Source of the DNA: Gemmatimonadota bacterium
GTDB taxonomy: Bacteria > Gemmatimonadota > Gemmatimonadetes > Longimicrobiales > RSA9
NCBI GenBank assembly: GCA_019689775.1
Contig: JADGGV010000135.1
Span: forward strand, 1 to 8,794
DNA length: 8,794 nt
Direction of reading: 5' to 3'
Shown here in pieces: positions 6,031-8,794 of this stretch. The position numbers and the translations under genes are program-made. Within the stretch, counting starts at the first letter, position 1; each line of letters begins with the position of its first letter. Below the pieces are notes generated by a model, which did no database searches, was not told the DNA's origin, and saw nothing but the letters and a program-made list of their open reading frames with translations.

Positions 6031-6969
6031 TCACCCCTCCACCGCGCCGCCCGCGCGGCGCACGAGCGCGACGAAGACGTCCTCGAGCGAGGCGCGGACC
6101 GGCGCGATCGCGCCGACGCGCAACCCGCGCGCCTCGAGGAGGGCGGGGATCGAGGCGCGGGCGCCGGCGGCGTCGCTCACCAGGACGTGGACCGTGCGGC
6201 CGAACATCGACGCCTCGAGCACGCCGGGCGCGCCGGCGAGCGCCTCGACGGCCCTCGGCGCGTCGTCGACGCGGACCTCGAGGATCGGCTCCTCGAGCAG
6301 CGCGCGCAGCCGCGGCGGCGTGTCGAGCGCGACGAGCCGGCCGCGGTTCATGAGCGCCAGCCGGTTGCAGTACTCGGCCTCCTCGATGTAGTGCGTGCTG
6401 AGGAGCACGGTCGTGCCGGCGGCGGAGAGCGAGTTGATCAGCTCCCAGAACGAGCGGCGGGCGGCGGGGTCGACGCCGGAGGTCGGCTCGTCGAGGAACA
6501 GGACCGGCGGCTGGTGCAGCACGGCGCAGCCGAGCGCGAGGCGCTGCTTGAAGCCGAGCGGCAGCTCGCCCGTGAGCTGGCGCTCGCGGCCGGCGAGCCC
6601 GGCCATCTCGACGACCCAGCGGCGGCGCGCGGCCAGCCGGTCGCCGCGCACGCCGTAGAGGCCGGCGAACAGGTCGATGTTCTCGTCGACCGTGAGGTCC
6701 GCGTAGAGCGAGAACCGCTGCGACATGTAGCCGATGCGGCGGCGGATGCGGGCGGCGTCGCGGCGCACGTCGAGCCCCGCAATGCGGCCCTCGCCGGACG
6801 TGGGCGCGAGCAGCCCGGTCAGCATCTTGATCGTCGTCGTCTTGCCGGCGCCGTTCGGGCCGAGGAAGCCGAAGATCTCGCCCTCGCGCACGTCGAAGGT
6901 GACGTGGTCGACGGCGACGAAGTCGCCGAAGCGGCGCGTGAGGTCGCGGACCTCGACGGCGTCAGACAC
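6031..6969 (-). CDS. ybhF: ABC transporter ATPase, equivalent to the C-terminal half of YbhF
   Basis: A 312-residue cytoplasmic ATPase that powers the exporter. Walker A GPNGAGKT (37-44), Q-loop Q84 in YMSQRFSLY, Walker B VLFLDE (156-161, catalytic E161), D-loop SGVDP, and a normal H-loop STHY with H193. The ABC signature is not LSGGQ but LPLGF (136-140, in GELPLGFKQRLAL). This form is known for YbhF-type C-terminal ATPase domains and is not a mutation unique to this strain. A C-terminal domain of roughly 100 residues ends in RASLEDVFVALV, as in drug-exporter ATPases. GTG start at 6969 overlaps the preceding ATPase stop by eight bases, with GGAGG six bases upstream. Because its H-loop is intact but its signature is degenerate, it probably supplies the working Walker site in a heterodimer whose active signature comes from the other ATPase. 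Confidence 0.9.
   Translation of the reverse strand: MSDAVEVRDLTRRFGDFVAVDHVTFDVREGEIFGFLGPNGAGKTTTIKMLTGLLAPTSGEGRIAGLDVRRDAARIRRRIGYMSQRFSLYADLTVDENIDLFAGLYGVRGDRLAARRRWVVEMAGLAGRERQLTGELPLGFKQRLALGCAVLHQPPVLFLDEPTSGVDPAARRSFWELINSLSAAGTTVLLSTHYIEEAEYCNRLALMNRGRLVALDTPPRLRALLEEPILEVRVDDAPRAVEALAGAPGVLEASMFGRTVHVLVSDAAGARASIPALLEARGLRVGAIAPVRASLEDVFVALVRRAGGAVEG
6034..6040 (-). promoter_or_regulatory. Ribosome-binding site for the first permease
   Basis: GGAGGGG on the minus strand, seven bases before ATG 6026, overlaps the final codons of the upstream ATPase gene. It decides the start and marks translational coupling between ATPase and permease. Confidence 0.75.
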
Positions 6970-7909
6970 GTCGGGCCTCCGGCCGGCCGACGAGGTGGAT
7001 GAAGACGTCCTCGAGGGAGGGCTCGATCGGGGCGTCGTCGATCACGGCGACGCCGGCGGCGGCGAGCGCGGCACGGACGGCGGCGGGCGCGGCGTCGCGA
7101 GCGAGGAGGACGTGGACGGCGTCGCCATAGAGCGTCGCGGCGAGCACGCCGGGCGCGTCGGCGAGCGTGGCGGCGGCGCGGCGCGGATCGTCCGTGCGGA
7201 GGGCGCGCATCTCGCCCGGGAGGCGCGCCTGGAGCGCGGCCGGCGTGTCGAGCGCGAGCACGCGGCCGTGGTCGAGGAGCGCGACGCGGTCGCAGCGCTC
7301 GGCTTCGTCCAGGTACGACGTGGAGACGACGACGGTCACGCCGGCGGCGACCATCTCGTGGAGGATGAGCCAGAGGTCGCGGCGCGAGATCGGATCGACG
7401 CCGAACGTCGGCTCGTCGAGGAGCAGCACCTCCGGCTGGTGGACGAGTGCACAGGAGAGCGAGAGCTTCTGCTTCATCCCGCCGGACAGCTTGCCGGCCA
7501 GCCGGTCCGCAAAGGGGCCGAGCCCCGAGAAGCGGTGCAGGCGCTCGATCCGCGCCGGGCGCTCGGCGCGCGGGACGCGGTACAGGTCGGCGTAGAAGTC
7601 GATGTTCTCGCGGACCGTGAGGTCGTCGTACAGCCCGAAGCGCTGCGACATGTAGGCGATGTGCGGCTTCACCGCCTCGGGGGCCCGCGCCACGCTCACG
7701 CCGCGGACGCGCGCGTCGCCCGAGGTGGGGCGGACGACGCCGGCGAGGATGCGCAGCAGCGTCGTCTTGCCGGCGCCGTCGGGACCGACGATGCCGAACA
7801 ACTCGGCCGGCCGGACGTCGAACGTGACGGCGTCCAGCGCGACGAGCGCGCCGAAGCGGCGCGTCAGCCGCTCGACGGCGACGACGGCGGAGGTGGCCGC
7901 ACCGGTCAC
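6962..7909 (-). CDS. ybhF: ABC transporter ATPase, equivalent to the N-terminal half of YbhF
   Basis: A 315-residue cytoplasmic ATPase. Walker A GPDGAGKT (42-49), Q-loop Q89 in YMSQRFGLY, a canonical signature LSGGM (141-145), and Walker B LLLDEP (162-167, catalytic E166). The H-loop position reads STSYLDEAE, with S198 where His is normal. Loss of this His usually cripples hydrolysis at that Walker site. The N-terminal domain of E. coli YbhF is, as I recall, also non-canonical here. The C-terminal regulatory domain ends EPSLEDVFIHLVG. GTG start at 7909 overlaps the membrane fusion protein stop in a GTGA junction; only a weak GGGG lies upstream, so coupling probably drives its translation. In E. 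coli the two ATPase domains are fused in one YbhF chain of about 580 residues; here they are two proteins of nearly equal length. Confidence 0.9.
   Translation of the reverse strand: MTGAATSAVVAVERLTRRFGALVALDAVTFDVRPAELFGIVGPDGAGKTTLLRILAGVVRPTSGDARVRGVSVARAPEAVKPHIAYMSQRFGLYDDLTVRENIDFYADLYRVPRAERPARIERLHRFSGLGPFADRLAGKLSGGMKQKLSLSCALVHQPEVLLLDEPTFGVDPISRRDLWLILHEMVAAGVTVVVSTSYLDEAERCDRVALLDHGRVLALDTPAALQARLPGEMRALRTDDPRRAAATLADAPGVLAATLYGDAVHVLLARDAAPAAVRAALAAAGVAVIDDAPIEPSLEDVFIHLVGRPEARRV
6976..6980 (-). promoter_or_regulatory. Ribosome-binding site for the second ATPase
   Basis: GGAGG on the minus strand, six bases before the GTG at 6969 and inside the end of the first ATPase gene. It supports the GTG start and the eight-base overlap. 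Confidence 0.7.
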
Positions 7910-8794
7910 GGCGCCCCGAGCACGACGTCCGCGGGGACCCCCGGCTTCAGGTCGCGCGCCGGGTCGCCCGTGACCTGCACCTTCACCGCGTAGACGAGCT
8001 TCGTGCGCTCCTCCGTCGTCTGCACGTTCTTCGGCGTGAACTCCGCCTGGCTCGCGATGAACGTCACGCGCCCCGCGTAGCGGCGCGAGGGGAACGCGTC
8101 GGACGCGATCCGCGCCGGTTCGCCCAGCCGCAGCCGCCCCACGCGGTCCTCCGGGACGTAGATGCGGACCCAGCGGTCCGCCGGGTTCAGGACCGTGAGC
8201 ACCGGGAGCCCGGGGGAGAGCGTCTCGCCCGGCTCGCGGTGCCGGATCGTGACCACGCCGGGGAACGGCGCGCGGATCACCGCGTTCGCCAGCGCCGCGT
8301 CGAGCTGCGCGACCGCCGCCTCGGCCTGGCGCAGCAGCGCCCGCTGCGCCTCGATCCGCTCCGGGCGCGGGCCCGCCGTCACCAGCCGGAGCTGCTGGCG
8401 CGCCTGCTCGTCCTGCGCTTGTGCGACCTCCACCGCCAGCTCCGCCCGATCCAGGTCCTGGCGGCTGACGACCGCCTTGCGCTGGAGCGCCGCGATCCGC
8501 TCCAGGTCGCGACGGGCGTTCTCCAGCCGCTCCCGCGCCGCCTCCGCCGCGGCCCGCGCCTGCGCCACCTCCTCCGGCCGCGAACCCCGCTCCAGCTCCG
8601 CAAGCTGCGCCCGTGCCGCCGCCACCTGCGCCACCGCGCCCGCCCGCCGCGCCGCCAGCTCCGCCGTGTCCAGCACCGCCAGCACCTGCCCCGCGGCGAC
8701 GACGTCGCCCTCGTCCACCAGGATCCGCTCCACCCGCCCCGCGACCTGGAAGCCCAGGTCCGCCTCCCGCCCCTCCACCGTCCCGGAGTAGAGC
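7906..8794 (-). CDS. ybhG: HlyD-family membrane fusion protein, YbhG-like (5' end beyond window)
   Basis: The last 295 codons of a periplasmic adaptor that should join the inner-membrane ABC pump to an outer-membrane channel. The frame runs without a stop to the right edge. The visible protein begins in the conserved strand LYSGTVEGREADLGFQVAGR, so about 30 residues (membrane anchor or signal peptide) are missing compared with E. coli YbhG of about 330. Order, counted from the window edge: first half of the lipoyl domain (3-42, VDEGDVVAAGQVLAVLD), long alpha-hairpin coiled coil (about 43-170, Ala/Arg/Glu/Gln-rich), second lipoyl half (AVIRAPFPGVVTIRHREPGETLSPG, 171-195), beta-barrel (to about 250), and the YbhG hallmark EFTPKNVQTTEERTKLVYAVKV (251-272) with a closing LKPGVPADVVL. 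A GTG at 8778 is not the start, because homology continues upstream of it. First visible gene of the operon; its promoter is outside. Confidence 0.92.
   Translation of the reverse strand, partial: LYSGTVEGREADLGFQVAGRVERILVDEGDVVAAGQVLAVLDTAELAARRAGAVAQVAAARAQLAELERGSRPEEVAQARAAAEAARERLENARRDLERIAALQRKAVVSRQDLDRAELAVEVAQAQDEQARQQLRLVTAGPRPERIEAQRALLRQAEAAVAQLDAALANAVIRAPFPGVVTIRHREPGETLSPGLPVLTVLNPADRWVRIYVPEDRVGRLRLGEPARIASDAFPSRRYAGRVTFIASQAEFTPKNVQTTEERTKLVYAVKVQVTGDPARDLKPGVPADVVLGAP

Noticed and set aside
8776..8778. GTG at 8778 as the start of the membrane fusion protein.
   Set aside because: Family-conserved residues (LYSGT) continue upstream in frame to the window edge, and starting here would lose the membrane anchor.

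Overview
The window is very GC-rich (by eye well above 70%), gene-dense, and shows no tRNA, rRNA, CRISPR array or insertion sequence. A predicted lipoprotein and a membrane fusion protein of the efflux type point to a diderm (Gram-negative-type) bacterium. The high GC content and protein flavour would fit Gemmatimonadota or a similar lineage such as Myxococcota, but no marker gene settles this.

Left part (1-3623). The window opens inside the last codons of a plus-strand gene that resembles the C-terminus of a thiamine-diphosphate dehydrogenase E1 alpha subunit. It overlaps, tail to tail, a minus-strand Nudix hydrolase of the CoA-diphosphatase type. The Nudix gene is divergent from a small HNH-endonuclease gene. 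The 63 bp between their start codons carries a TAnnnT -10-like hexamer immediately upstream of each start, which suggests leaderless transcripts in both directions. A large plus-strand gene follows, encoding a 795-residue predicted lipoprotein with an HExxH zinc-metallopeptidase motif. I cannot assign it to a named family.

Middle (3624-3774). This short convergent gap holds a strong intrinsic terminator for the lipoprotein gene and a small tandem repeat.

Right part (3775-8794). Five minus-strand genes are packed head to tail: membrane fusion protein (cut by the window edge), ABC ATPase, ABC ATPase, ABC-2 permease, ABC-2 permease. Each junction is a 4- or 8-base overlap or a 4-base gap. Gene order and sequence match the E. 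coli ybhG-ybhF-ybhS-ybhR efflux system, except that the double-ATPase YbhF is here two separate proteins. The two ATPases carry complementary defects: the first has Ser in place of the H-loop His, and the second has LPLGF in place of LSGGQ. Both defects fall in the same composite ATP site of a heterodimer, so one active and one degenerate site are predicted. The proteins should form a heteromeric inner-membrane exporter joined to a periplasmic adaptor. Promoter, regulator and any outer-membrane channel would lie beyond the right edge.

Nothing here is a clearly new multi-gene system. The items most worth following are the unassigned metallopeptidase lipoprotein, the paired leaderless promoters and the split asymmetric ATPase pair.
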